NCBI GenBank assembly: GCA_036012725.1
Contig: DASCPW010000112.1
Location: 1 to 10,567, forward strand
DNA from: GCA-2686765 sp036012725
GTDB taxonomy: Bacteria; Pseudomonadota; Alphaproteobacteria; Rhodospirillales; 2-02-FULL-58-16
Length of the DNA stretch: 10,567 nucleotides
Direction: 5' to 3'
Each line of letters begins with the position of its first letter. Position 1 is the stretch's first letter. The notes below the pieces were generated by a model. That model did not search any database, was not told where the DNA came from, and was given only the letters and a program-made list of their open reading frames with translations. Positions 1 through 6,637 of this stretch are shown here, piece by piece. The position numbers were made by a program, and so were the translations under genes.

Positions 1-105
1 TACCGCCCGCCGGCGCCTGAGACCGTCATCCCGGGAAGGCCTGATCAGGTCTTCGTTCAAAGGGGACTACGACCAGATCAGGCCTTTTCTCAACATCGAG
101 TCTAA
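1..105 (+). CDS. IS3-like transposase, C-terminal 34 residues (5' part outside window)
   Basis: Frame 1 is open from the first base to a TAA at 103-105. It starts YRPPAPETVIPGRPD. A YRPPAPE-type stretch is common near the C-terminus of the integrase-core transposases (OrfB) of IS3-like elements, where it follows the last catalytic Glu helix; that is family knowledge recalled, not a search result. The DDE catalytic residues lie outside the window. Support comes from position: the stop codon falls inside a terminal repeat (101-139) ending in GGGGGCAGGTCA, and IS3-family elements typically end TG...CA with the transposase gene running into the right inverted repeat. The role would be cut-and-paste or copy-out transposition of the element. 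Whether the gene is intact upstream cannot be told. The exact IS family (IS3 versus the related IS481) is uncertain. Confidence 0.55.
   Translation, partial: YRPPAPETVIPGRPDQVFVQRGLRPDQAFSQHRV
36..88 (+). repeat. Long inverted repeat (hairpin) inside the transposase 3' end
   Basis: AAGGCCTGATC at 36-46 is perfectly complementary to GATCAGGCCTT at 76-86. Inside it, GGTC (48-51) can pair with GACC (71-74) across an A-A mismatch. The right arm runs into TTTT (85-88), giving a terminator-like look on the plus strand. It lies before the transposase stop codon, so termination here would cut the message short. It may be an RNA fold of the IS message, or a by-product of the repeated RPDQ residues it encodes. 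Confidence 0.4.
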
Positions 106-139
106 CTTAAAAAGTGGTATCGTTCGTGGGGGCAGGTCA
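101..139 (+). repeat. IS terminal repeat copy A (putative right inverted repeat)
   Basis: This 39-bp unit has the pattern TCTAACT, 6 bases, GTGG, 10 bases, GGGGGCAGGTCA. It overlaps the transposase stop codon at 103-105, as expected for the right end of an IS3-like element. It matches copy B at 144-183 in all three conserved blocks and in the spacing, with a 1-base difference in the second spacer. Confidence 0.6.
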
Positions 140-143
140 TTTC

Positions 144-183
144 TCTAACTAAGCATGTGGATCCGGTTAAGGGGGGCAGGTCA
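144..183 (+). repeat. IS terminal repeat copy B (diverged direct repeat of copy A)
   Basis: This 40-bp unit has the pattern TCTAACT, 6 bases, GTGG, 11 bases, GGGGGCAGGTCA, in the same orientation as copy A and starting 4 bp after it ends. The conserved blocks are identical to copy A while the spacers differ. This points to two related but distinct element ends rather than a recent duplication. Confidence 0.6.
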
Positions 184-415
184 GGAGAACCAGGAGGAAT
201 GTCTGAAGGCGGCAAGGACCTTCAGGTTCACTCTCCCTGTTATATCCGTGGACACTCGATGTGAACCACGAATGGATAATGAGGAACCCCAAATCAGGGG
301 CGTAAACACATGATCAGACTCATCATTCCTGGAGGTCTAAAGTTTGGTACATTTACCGTTGAAAAAAGTTAGAAGAAATTCGAAATAATGGTCAATATTT
401 AAAGGGAAAAGGGAA
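184..415. other. Intergenic stretch with no recognisable gene
   Basis: Between the IS ends and the small membrane-protein gene I see no supported coding region of recognisable family. There is a 7-bp inverted repeat, CTGAAGG (203-209) with CCTTCAG (219-225), a GTTCAC/GTGAAC pair (226-231 and 261-266) and a CCCC/GGGG pair around 285-302. A 21-codon reading frame at 199-264 follows an AGGAGG sequence but is too short to defend. Base composition shifts from mixed to AT-rich toward 415. Confidence 0.5.
359..389 (+). promoter_or_regulatory. Possible sigma70-type promoter for the small membrane-protein gene
   Basis: TTGAAA at 359-364 resembles a -35 box, and AATAAT at 384-389 resembles a -10 box. 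The spacer is 19 bp, longer than the usual 17, or 17 bp if GAAATA (382-387) is used. It sits about 27 bp upstream of the ATG at 416. AT-rich DNA yields such matches by chance, so this is weak. Confidence 0.25.
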
Positions 416-586
416 ATGGCTTTTTTTGATAAAAGGACGAAGGGTGGTAGAGAAGTTGCGAAATCAGTAAGAGAGTTAAAGGGTATGTTGTGGCTCTTTG
501 GAATCGTAACAGTAATAATTGTAGGTATGTTTTTATATTTAGCGGTTGTTGAGGGGGTTGAATATATTAGTAATTTTTTTAGTTAG
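416..586 (+). CDS. Small single-pass membrane protein, 56 aa, unknown function
   Basis: ATG at 416 opens a 56-codon frame ending TAG at 584-586. An AAAGGG at 401-406 gives a Shine-Dalgarno match 9 nt before the start, and an in-frame TAA at 386 excludes a longer version. The protein has a basic N-terminus (K6, R7, K9, R12, K16, R19, K22), one strongly hydrophobic segment at about residues 24-45 (WLFGIVTVIIVGM within it) and a short acidic/aromatic tail (E46, E49, Y50, F54, F55). By the positive-inside rule the N-terminus should face the cytoplasm. GC content by hand count is about 34% (58 of 171), far below the fad genes, which suggests transfer with the adjacent IS. I do not recognise the family. 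A small inner-membrane accessory, toxin or stress protein is possible but unsupported. The realistic layout (RBS, charge, TM) argues that it is a true gene. Confidence 0.55.
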   Translation: MAFFDKRTKGGREVAKSVRELKGMLWLFGIVTVIIVGMFLYLAVVEGVEYISNFFS

Positions 587-591
587 TAATT

Positions 592-611
592 TTGGGAAGA
601 TGCTTTCCCAA
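592..611 (+). terminator. Short hairpin just after the small gene (weak terminator candidate)
   Basis: TTGGGAA (592-598) pairs with TTCCCAA (605-611) around a 6-base loop, starting 5 bp after the TAG of the small gene. There is no T-run after it on either strand, so it is not a standard intrinsic terminator; it could protect the 3' end of the message. Confidence 0.25.
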
Positions 612-628
612 GGTGGTCAAGCCATCAG

Positions 629-650
629 GATCGGAGGCAACTTGCCGATC
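629..650. repeat. Inverted repeat between the small gene and fadE
   Basis: GATCGG (629-634) and CCGATC (645-650) are perfect inverted arms, with an inner GGCAA/TTGCC pairing offered as an alternative fold. No T-run follows on the minus strand, so it does not clearly end the fad operon transcript. The rest of 587-715 holds nothing I can name. Confidence 0.35.
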
Positions 651-715
651 TTGTAATAATGGCGGTAACGCTCCCCAGTGATCAAACTCAAAAACATGAG
701 ATATTGCTTCCCGAG

Positions 716-3136
716 TCAACCCTTAAGCCCGGCGTAGGTTTCGGGGTCGAACGAGTCGACCTGGATCACGTCGCCCCGCGCTGCTTCGGCCGCTTCCAGG
801 CGTTTCAGTCCTTCGCCGTTGATGATCCCCTGGGCGGCTGCACGGTCGATAAGGTTATCGCGGGGCTCCCGGTCCAGGGTACCGGCCCGCACCGCATCTA
901 TGACCTTGGCGTTGCTGTCTTTGGCGGCGACGACCTTTTCTAGTGCCGCCTCGAGCCGGCCGAGGCCGTCCTCGTTGGCGTCGGGAATAAAGATGTCGGG
1001 GGTCAGTCTGAGCCGCGTCTCGTTGCCATCTAACAAGCCTTGTGCAACTTGGGCTCCTAATTCGTCATCCGGCGGCCGGCGGCGGGCGCCCAGGGGAAAG
1101 ACCAGGAAACGCACCATCAAAGCGGCCAGCCGGTTCGGCAAGTTGTCGAGAACGCCCCGAAGAGCTTCCTGAATGTTCCACAACGCCAGGTCACACGACC
1201 ACCGAAGCAGCGCCACGTCCTCGGCGGGCCGGCCATCGTCGTGGAAGCGTTTGAGGGTGGCGGAGGCCAGATACAACCACGCCAGGGCGTCGGCCAGCCG
1301 GCCGCTGATCTTTTCGCGCCGCTTGAGCGCCCCGCCCAACGTCGCTAGGCAGACATCGGCGACCAGGGCGAATGAAGCGCTGTAACGCGTCAGCGCCCTA
1401 AAATATGCCGAGGCCGGTACATTTCCAGGCACCGCCACCAAGCGCCCTCCCGTCAGCGCCAGGACAAGGGACCGAATGGCGTTACTGTAAACGGACCCAA
1501 GGTGGCCGAAGAAAGCTTTATCGAAGCCCTTAAGATCGTTGTCCGCGACCGCCTGCATCTCGTCGTGGACGAAGGGATGGCACCGAACCAAACCCTGGCC
1601 GAAAACGATCAGGGACCGGGTCAGGATGTTGGCGCCCTCGACGGTAATGCCGATGGGGGCGGAAACGTAAATCCTGGACAAAATATTTCGGGGGCCGCTG
1701 CAAATCGCAGCCCCGGCCATGATGTCCATGGCGTCTATAACCGTCGAGCGCATGGCGTCGGTGAGGTAGGCTTTGGCGATAGCCGACAGCACCGCCGGTT
1801 TCTCGCCGGCGTCGACGGCGGCGCAGGTCAGCACCCGGACCGCGTTCATCAGATAGGCATGGCCGGCGATTCGGGCCAACGGTTCCTCGATGCCCTCGAA
1901 ACGGCCGATCGGCAGGTTGAACTGCTCGCGCACGGTGGCATAGGCGCCGGTGGCCCGCGCCGCGAGTTCGACGGCGGCCACCGACAGCGACGGCAGCGAA
2001 ATGGAACGCCCCGCCGCCAGACTGTCCATCAGCATCTTCCAGCCTTGTCCGACCCCGTCCTGGCCGCCGATGATGAAATCGACCGGCACGAACACGTCAT
2101 CGCCGAAAATTGGACCGTTCTGGAACGGTACCCCCATAGGATCATGCCGGTCGCCGATTTGGATCCCCGGCACATGGCGCGGGATCAGCGCACAGGTAAT
2201 GCCGATATCCTCTTCGCCGCCCAACAGTCCGTCGGGATCAAACAGGCGGAAGGCGAGGCCGATGACGGTGGCCACCGGGGCGAGCGTGATATAGCGCTTT
2301 TGCCAATTGAGGCGGATTCCGAGAACCTCCTTGCCCTCATACGTGCCGCGGCAGACGACGCCGGTGCTGCGGCTCGACGCCGCGTCGCTGCCGGCGTGCG
2401 GCTCGGTCAGGGCGAAGCAGGGAACCTCTTCGCCCCGCGCCAGACGCGGCAGGTAGTATTTTTTTTGCTCATCGGTGCCGTAATGGAGAAGCAGTTCCGC
2501 CGGGCCCAGGGAGTTGGGCACCATCACCGTGACGGCGGCGGTAACACTGCGGCTGGAAACCTTGGCGACGACAGCGGAATGGCCGATGGCCGAGAAACCC
2601 AAACCGCCAAATTCCTCCGGAACGATCATGCCGAAGAAGCGCTCGCGCTTGAGAAAATCCCAAATCTCCGGCGAAAGATCGCGGTTCTGAGCGATTCGCC
2701 AGTCGTCGATCATCCGGCACAGATCCTCCGTTGGCCCGTCGAGAAAGGCGCGTTCGCGCTCTGACAGCGCCTGGAGCTGGAAATCCAGAAGTTTGCGCCA
2801 ATCGGGATTGCCGGAAAACAGATCGCCGTCCCACCACACCGTTCCCGCCTCCAGCGCTATGCGTTCGGTCTCGCCCATGCTGGGAAGGATGCCGCGAACC
2901 AGACGCATCACCGGGGCCGAAACCAGGGTCCGGCGGATGGGGAGAATTCCGAAAATCAGTGACGCCGCGAAAGTTATGGCCAGCGTTGTAATGAAGGCTC
3001 TCGGCGACTGCACGCCAGCCAGCCACCACATGGACAACCAGATCGCCAGGGCTGAGACCCAGGCCCAGTAGCCTTTCCCCGCATAGAGCAGGACGACCAG
3101 AAAAATCGCGCCAAGTAGGAGAAACCAAAGTATCAT
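716..3136 (-). CDS. fadE: Acyl-CoA dehydrogenase FadE (membrane-linked, 806 aa)
   Basis: It catalyses the first step of beta-oxidation, acyl-CoA to trans-2-enoyl-CoA, using FAD and passing electrons on to the respiratory chain. Its length and layout match the E. coli FadE family (about 814 aa), which is longer than soluble acyl-CoA dehydrogenases (about 380 aa). Residues 2-19, 24-41 and about 47-65 are hydrophobic and should anchor it in the inner membrane. A FadE-like lead (GTVWWDGDLF, 98-107) precedes the dehydrogenase core, with FALTEPHAGSDA (241-252) and NWQKRYITLAP (277-287) as flavin/substrate-loop signatures. ITVEGANILTRS (497-508) holds the predicted catalytic base E500. A long C-terminal helical part follows, as in FadE. 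The ATG at 3136 has AGAGGA (3145-3150) 8 nt upstream, overlapping the stop codon of the preceding gene, so translation is probably coupled. It is the last gene of the operon, and nothing in it looks broken. Confidence 0.95.
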   Translation of the reverse strand: MILWFLLLGAIFLVVLLYAGKGYWAWVSALAIWLSMWWLAGVQSPRAFITTLAITFAASLIFGILPIRRTLVSAPVMRLVRGILPSMGETERIALEAGTVWWDGDLFSGNPDWRKLLDFQLQALSERERAFLDGPTEDLCRMIDDWRIAQNRDLSPEIWDFLKRERFFGMIVPEEFGGLGFSAIGHSAVVAKVSSRSVTAAVTVMVPNSLGPAELLLHYGTDEQKKYYLPRLARGEEVPCFALTEPHAGSDAASSRSTGVVCRGTYEGKEVLGIRLNWQKRYITLAPVATVIGLAFRLFDPDGLLGGEEDIGITCALIPRHVPGIQIGDRHDPMGVPFQNGPIFGDDVFVPVDFIIGGQDGVGQGWKMLMDSLAAGRSISLPSLSVAAVELAARATGAYATVREQFNLPIGRFEGIEEPLARIAGHAYLMNAVRVLTCAAVDAGEKPAVLSAIAKAYLTDAMRSTVIDAMDIMAGAAICSGPRNILSRIYVSAPIGITVEGANILTRSLIVFGQGLVRCHPFVHDEMQAVADNDLKGFDKAFFGHLGSVYSNAIRSLVLALTGGRLVAVPGNVPASAYFRALTRYSASFALVADVCLATLGGALKRREKISGRLADALAWLYLASATLKRFHDDGRPAEDVALLRWSCDLALWNIQEALRGVLDNLPNRLAALMVRFLVFPLGARRRPPDDELGAQVAQGLLDGNETRLRLTPDIFIPDANEDGLGRLEAALEKVVAAKDSNAKVIDAVRAGTLDREPRDNLIDRAAAQGIINGEGLKRLEAAEAARGDVIQVDSFDPETYAGLKG

Positions 3137-3144
3137 GGGCCCGT

Positions 3145-3150
3145 TCCTCT
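3145..3150 (-). promoter_or_regulatory. Ribosome binding site of fadE
   Basis: AGAGGA on the minus strand lies 8 nt before the fadE ATG and shares position 3150 with the stop codon of the upstream bifunctional enzyme gene. This fixes the start and indicates coupled translation. Confidence 0.6.
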
Positions 3151-5477
3151 CAGTTCCTCAGCGGTTTGCCGGTCTTCATCATGTGGGAAACGCGGGCGAT
3201 GCTGGCCGGTGTCCGGGAAAGGGCGACGAAGGCGTTGCGCTCAAGGGCAAGCAGGTCATCTTCGCTAACGGTCTCGGTGATGTCGGTGTCGCCGCCGCTC
3301 AGAACCCCCGCCAGCACCTTGCCTACAGTGACGTCGTGGGAGGTGGCCTTGCCGCTTAGGCGAAACCCGTCAACGGCCATCGACATTGCCGCCAGCGCCG
3401 TTTTGCCCGGCAGCGAAATCTCGGGTTTTTCAGGCGGCGCGTAGTTATCGGCCAATGCCAGCGCCTTGGCTTTGGCGTCGGCAAGCAGGCGGTCGCGGTT
3501 CATGGTGATTCCATCGCCGGGCCGCAATACCAGTAGGTCTTTCGCCTCCGCCGCCGATTTCGCCACCGTCGCCATGCCGATGGTCTCGAAAGCCTTGATC
3601 ACCGGCGGCATGGGGCCGCCCCGACGTTCGGGATTTGACCACCCCCGAACCAGCATTTCCTTGCAGCCGCCCCAGCCGGGGACGATGCCGACGCCGACCT
3701 CGACCAGGCCCGTATAGGTCTCGGCGTGTGCTTGCACGGCGTCGCAATGGAGAAGGATTTCGCAACCGCCGCCCAGCGCCATGCCGGACGGTGCGCCGAC
3801 CACCGGAAACGGCGCGTATTTAAGTGCCTTGTAGACGTTCTGACCCTGTCCGACCAGATAGCGGACGGCAAACCAGGCCCGCAGTTTCATGGCCACCAGC
3901 AGAATGCCGATGTTGGCGCCGACGGAGAAGTTTGAGCCCTCGTTATAGACGACCAGGGCCTTGTATCCGTCAAGCACCCGCCGGATCGCCTTTTTGATCA
4001 AGGACAGGATAAACGGATTGAGCGAATTCATCTTGCTGTGGAATTCCAGACATAGCACGCCGTCACCGATATCCCACAGGCTGGCAGACCGGTTTTTCAC
4101 CAACGGCTGCTGGCGGCGCTTGATATCGGCCAGCAACAGTACGCCGTCGGGCCGGACGACATCCTGGTAAGCACCGTCGAGCCCAAGGAATTGAAGCCGG
4201 CCGTTTTCGGTGCGGTAAAAGGACCGCCCTGCCGCCACCTCCAGAATCTTCGGCACCTCCATACCGTCTTTCTTGAGCCGTTCGGCGAACCAGCCGCTTC
4301 CCAACTTGTCGATCAGTTCGAACGGGCCAAACTTCCAGTTGTAGCCGAGCCGCATGGCGTCATCGACGCCGGTGATGTCATCGGAAATTTCCGGAACCAA
4401 CCGGGCCGCGTAACTCAAAGTTCGGGACAGCACCCACCAGGCGTAACGGCCGGTCTTGTCGGAATGGCCCACAAGCGCCCTGAGGCCGCCCTTCTTCGCC
4501 ACCGAGACGCTTTCCAGTTTCGGTTTTTCCGCCTTGTGGTATTCGCCGGTCTCAAGGTCGACCGCCTCCTTGATCTTGTCCGCCGTGTCCGGCTTGAGGC
4601 GGTAAAAGCCGCCCTTGCCCTTACGGCCCGTGTAGCCCTGTTCGATCATTCGTTTGATTAGTTCGGGCTCCCGGAAAACCTCGTGGAAGGGATCATTTTC
4701 GGGCAGTGTTTCCGCCATGGCGCCGAGCACGTGCGGCATCAGGTCGAGGCCGACCATGTCGAGAAGCCCGAACACGCCGGTCTTGGGGATGCCGGCGTGG
4801 CGGCCCATGACCGCATCGGCCTCCTCGATGGTCAGGCCTTCGTCCATGGCCCGGACGACGCCACATTGAAGCCAGTAAATGCCGATCCGGTTAGCGATGA
4901 AGCCCGGCGTGTCCTTGCAGGGAACTATCGTCTTGCCGAGGTTGAAATCGGCGAAACGGATTAACGCGTCAACGGCGTCGGCCCGGGTACGGTCCCCCGC
5001 CACCACCTCAAGAAGCCGCAGATAGCGGGGCGGATTGAAAAAATGGGTAATCAGGAAGTCCGCCTTGAAACTTTCCGCCATGCCTTCGGTCAAAACGCCG
5101 AGGGGAAGGGTCGAGGTGTTGGACGACACGATGGACCCCGGCTTGCGGGCGGCCTCGATCTTTTCATAAAGGGATTGTTTCAGGTCCAACCGCTCGATGA
5201 TCGCCTCGACAATCCAGTCGCAATCGGCGATCAGGTCCATGTTGTCGTCGATGTTGCCGGGGGTGATAAGGCGGACGTTCAGCCTGTGCATCAACGGCGC
5301 CGGGTCGGTCTTGAGGAGTTTTTCCACGGCGCCTTCGGCAATGGTCCTCGGGCTGTCGCCGTCCTTGGGGGCGATGTCGAGCAATACCACCGGCACGCCC
5401 GCGTTGGCGACCTGCGCCGCGATCCCTGCGCCCATCAAGCCGGCGCCAAAGACGGCGACTTTCTTGATTTCCGTCAT
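3150..5477 (-). CDS. fadN: 3-hydroxyacyl-CoA dehydrogenase / enoyl-CoA hydratase, FadN type (775 aa)
   Basis: This bifunctional enzyme hydrates enoyl-CoA and oxidises the resulting L-3-hydroxyacyl-CoA with NAD+. The dehydrogenase comes first: Rossmann motif VFGAGLMGAG (9-18), THFFNPP (144-150) with catalytic H145, and E157 in LLEVV. The dehydrogenase C-terminal domains span about 188-400. The hydratase/crotonase domain follows at about 460-660, with oxyanion-hole segments NFSVGANIG (516-524) and GMALGGGCE (565-573). E573 and E593 (VEVGVGIVPGWGG) match the two catalytic glutamates of the crotonase fold. This order is the reverse of E. coli FadB/FadJ and fits FadN of Bacillus, also encoded with fadA and fadE; automatic annotation may call it fadB or fadJ. 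The ATG at 5477 overlaps the thiolase stop (ATGA), with GAGG 7 nt upstream. A 16-codon longer frame exists upstream but reads back into the thiolase and lacks the family N-terminus. Confidence 0.93.
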   Translation of the reverse strand: MTEIKKVAVFGAGLMGAGIAAQVANAGVPVVLLDIAPKDGDSPRTIAEGAVEKLLKTDPAPLMHRLNVRLITPGNIDDNMDLIADCDWIVEAIIERLDLKQSLYEKIEAARKPGSIVSSNTSTLPLGVLTEGMAESFKADFLITHFFNPPRYLRLLEVVAGDRTRADAVDALIRFADFNLGKTIVPCKDTPGFIANRIGIYWLQCGVVRAMDEGLTIEEADAVMGRHAGIPKTGVFGLLDMVGLDLMPHVLGAMAETLPENDPFHEVFREPELIKRMIEQGYTGRKGKGGFYRLKPDTADKIKEAVDLETGEYHKAEKPKLESVSVAKKGGLRALVGHSDKTGRYAWWVLSRTLSYAARLVPEISDDITGVDDAMRLGYNWKFGPFELIDKLGSGWFAERLKKDGMEVPKILEVAAGRSFYRTENGRLQFLGLDGAYQDVVRPDGVLLLADIKRRQQPLVKNRSASLWDIGDGVLCLEFHSKMNSLNPFILSLIKKAIRRVLDGYKALVVYNEGSNFSVGANIGILLVAMKLRAWFAVRYLVGQGQNVYKALKYAPFPVVGAPSGMALGGGCEILLHCDAVQAHAETYTGLVEVGVGIVPGWGGCKEMLVRGWSNPERRGGPMPPVIKAFETIGMATVAKSAAEAKDLLVLRPGDGITMNRDRLLADAKAKALALADNYAPPEKPEISLPGKTALAAMSMAVDGFRLSGKATSHDVTVGKVLAGVLSGGDTDITETVSEDDLLALERNAFVALSRTPASIARVSHMMKTGKPLRN

Positions 5478-6613
5478 TTCACGGCCTCGAGCACCGTGGC
5501 AATACCCTGACCGCCGCCGATGCACTGGGTCGATAAGGCGTACGTACCGCCTTCACGCGCCAACAAGGCCGCCGCCTTGCCGGTGATGCGCGCACCAGTC
5601 GCGCCTAGGGGGTGGCCGAGCGCGATGGCGCCGCCGTCGATGTTGACGCGCGCGCCGTCCAGTTCAAGATCCCGCAAGCTGGCCAGGGCTTGTGAAGAAA
5701 AGGCCTCATTGACTTCGGCGACGTCGATGTCGGCGATGGATAGCCCGGCCCTTTGAAGCGCCTTCCTTGACGCCGGCACCGGCCCGATGCCCATGATTTC
5801 CGGCTTGCACCCGGCAACGGCGATGCCCTTGATCCGGGCCAAGGGGCGAAGCCCGGATTTTTCCGCGTAATCCTCGCTGCAGACAAGGGTCGCCGCCGCC
5901 CCGTCGGTCAACGGCGACGACGTGCCGGCGGTCACCGTGCCGTTTTCATCGAAGGCCGGTTTCAGTTCGGCCAGGGCCTCGACCGTGCTCTCGGGCCGGA
6001 TGCAGCCGTCCTTGTCGACGATGCCCTCCTTTGACGTGATGGGAACGATCTCGTCATCCAGGTTTCCGGCCGCCTGGGCCCGCGCCGCTCGCCTCTGTGA
6101 CTGGTCGGCGAAGGCTTCCTGCGCCTCGCGGGTGATTTGGTACTTGGTGGCGATGTTTTCGGCCGTTTCGCCCATGGATATGTAGGCCTGCGAAAAACGT
6201 TCATAAAGGCCGGGATGGGGCATTGGGTTGTAGCCCAGGATCGGTACCCGGGTCATGGATTCGACGCCGGCACAGATAAAAACCTCACCGGCGTTCATCT
6301 GGATGGCGCCGGCGGCCATATGAATGGCGTACATGGAAGAGCCGCAGAAACGGTTGACGGTAACTCCGGCGACGCTCAACGGCAGGTCGGCCATAAACGT
6401 CACCAGCCGGGCAAGGTTCAGCCCTTGCTCGGCCTCCGGAAACGCGCAGCCCAGGATAAGGTCTTCGATGTCATCGGCGTTGACGCCGGTCCTTGCCACT
6501 AACCCCTTAACGACTTCCGCCGCCAGTTCGTCCGGGCGTACCTTTTTCAACGCGCCTTTTTGGGCAAACGTGAAGGGAGAGCGGGCGTATCCGGCAATGA
6601 CGACGTTTTTCAT
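5474..6613 (-). CDS. fadA: Acetyl-CoA C-acyltransferase (3-ketoacyl-CoA thiolase), 379 aa
   Basis: It cleaves 3-ketoacyl-CoA with CoA to give acetyl-CoA and a chain two carbons shorter, the last step of each beta-oxidation round. All thiolase signatures are present: NRFCGSS (87-93) with nucleophile C90, AGVESMTRVP (115-124), NEAF (302-305), GHPLGATG (333-340) with H334, and QCIGGGQG (363-370) with C364. Length is normal for the family (about 380-400). The ATG at 6613 is preferred because GGAGGA (6621-6626) lies 7 nt upstream; a TTG two codons earlier would sit almost on that site. The stop overlaps the start of the bifunctional enzyme, and the pair probably forms the hydratase-dehydrogenase-thiolase complex seen in fad systems. 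A biosynthetic acetoacetyl-CoA thiolase is possible by sequence class but unlikely in this context. Confidence 0.94.
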   Translation of the reverse strand: MKNVVIAGYARSPFTFAQKGALKKVRPDELAAEVVKGLVARTGVNADDIEDLILGCAFPEAEQGLNLARLVTFMADLPLSVAGVTVNRFCGSSMYAIHMAAGAIQMNAGEVFICAGVESMTRVPILGYNPMPHPGLYERFSQAYISMGETAENIATKYQITREAQEAFADQSQRRAARAQAAGNLDDEIVPITSKEGIVDKDGCIRPESTVEALAELKPAFDENGTVTAGTSSPLTDGAAATLVCSEDYAEKSGLRPLARIKGIAVAGCKPEIMGIGPVPASRKALQRAGLSIADIDVAEVNEAFSSQALASLRDLELDGARVNIDGGAIALGHPLGATGARITGKAAALLAREGGTYALSTQCIGGGQGIATVLEAVK

Positions 6614-6620
6614 TCTCAAA

Positions 6621-6626
6621 TCCTCC
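6621..6626 (-). promoter_or_regulatory. Ribosome binding site of the thiolase gene
   Basis: GGAGGA on the minus strand lies 7 nt before the ATG at 6613. It decides that ATG over the TTG at 6619. Confidence 0.7.
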
Positions 6627-6637
6627 GTGACAAGGCT

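Larger units (their letters stand above)
1..183 (+). mobile_element. Right end of an IS3-like insertion sequence, with a second related end
   Basis: This covers the transposase 3' end, its terminal repeat at 101-139, a 4-bp spacer (TTTC, 140-143) and a second similar terminal repeat at 144-183. Both repeats end in the same 12 bases, GGGGGCAGGTCA, read outward; the complement begins TGACCTGCCCCC, matching the TG...CA rule of IS3-like ends. The left end and any target duplication are outside the window, so element boundaries cannot be confirmed. Either one element inserted just inside the end of a relative, or two elements lay in tandem and one was mostly deleted. Confidence 0.5.

Noticed and set aside
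199..264. 21-codon frame after an AGGAGG sequence
   Set aside because: The ribosome site is good but the product is only 21 residues, without hydrophobic segment or known leader-peptide pattern, so it is not defensible as a gene.
600..715. Possible further IS fragment between the small gene and fadE
   Set aside because: The stretch has short inverted repeats and a vaguely IS-like look, but I could not match it to a terminal repeat or transposase, so no element is claimed.
659..943. 94-codon plus-strand frame running into the 3' end of fadE
   Set aside because: Most of it is antisense to fadE, it has no good ribosome site, and the product resembles nothing known.
1502..2764. 420-codon open frame on the plus strand, opposite fadE
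   Set aside because: It is fully antisense to a very strongly supported fadE, is made of Gly/Ala/Arg-rich sequence without motifs, and long antisense frames are expected in GC-rich codon usage.
2469..3128. 219-codon frame on the minus strand within the fadE N-terminal part
   Set aside because: It overlaps fadE in another frame, has low-complexity Arg/Gly/Pro composition, and no family signature.
5478..5525. Longer start for the bifunctional enzyme (16 extra codons)
   Set aside because: The extra residues are read from within the thiolase gene, lie before the normal Rossmann N-terminus, and the ATG at 5477 has the ATGA overlap and a ribosome site.
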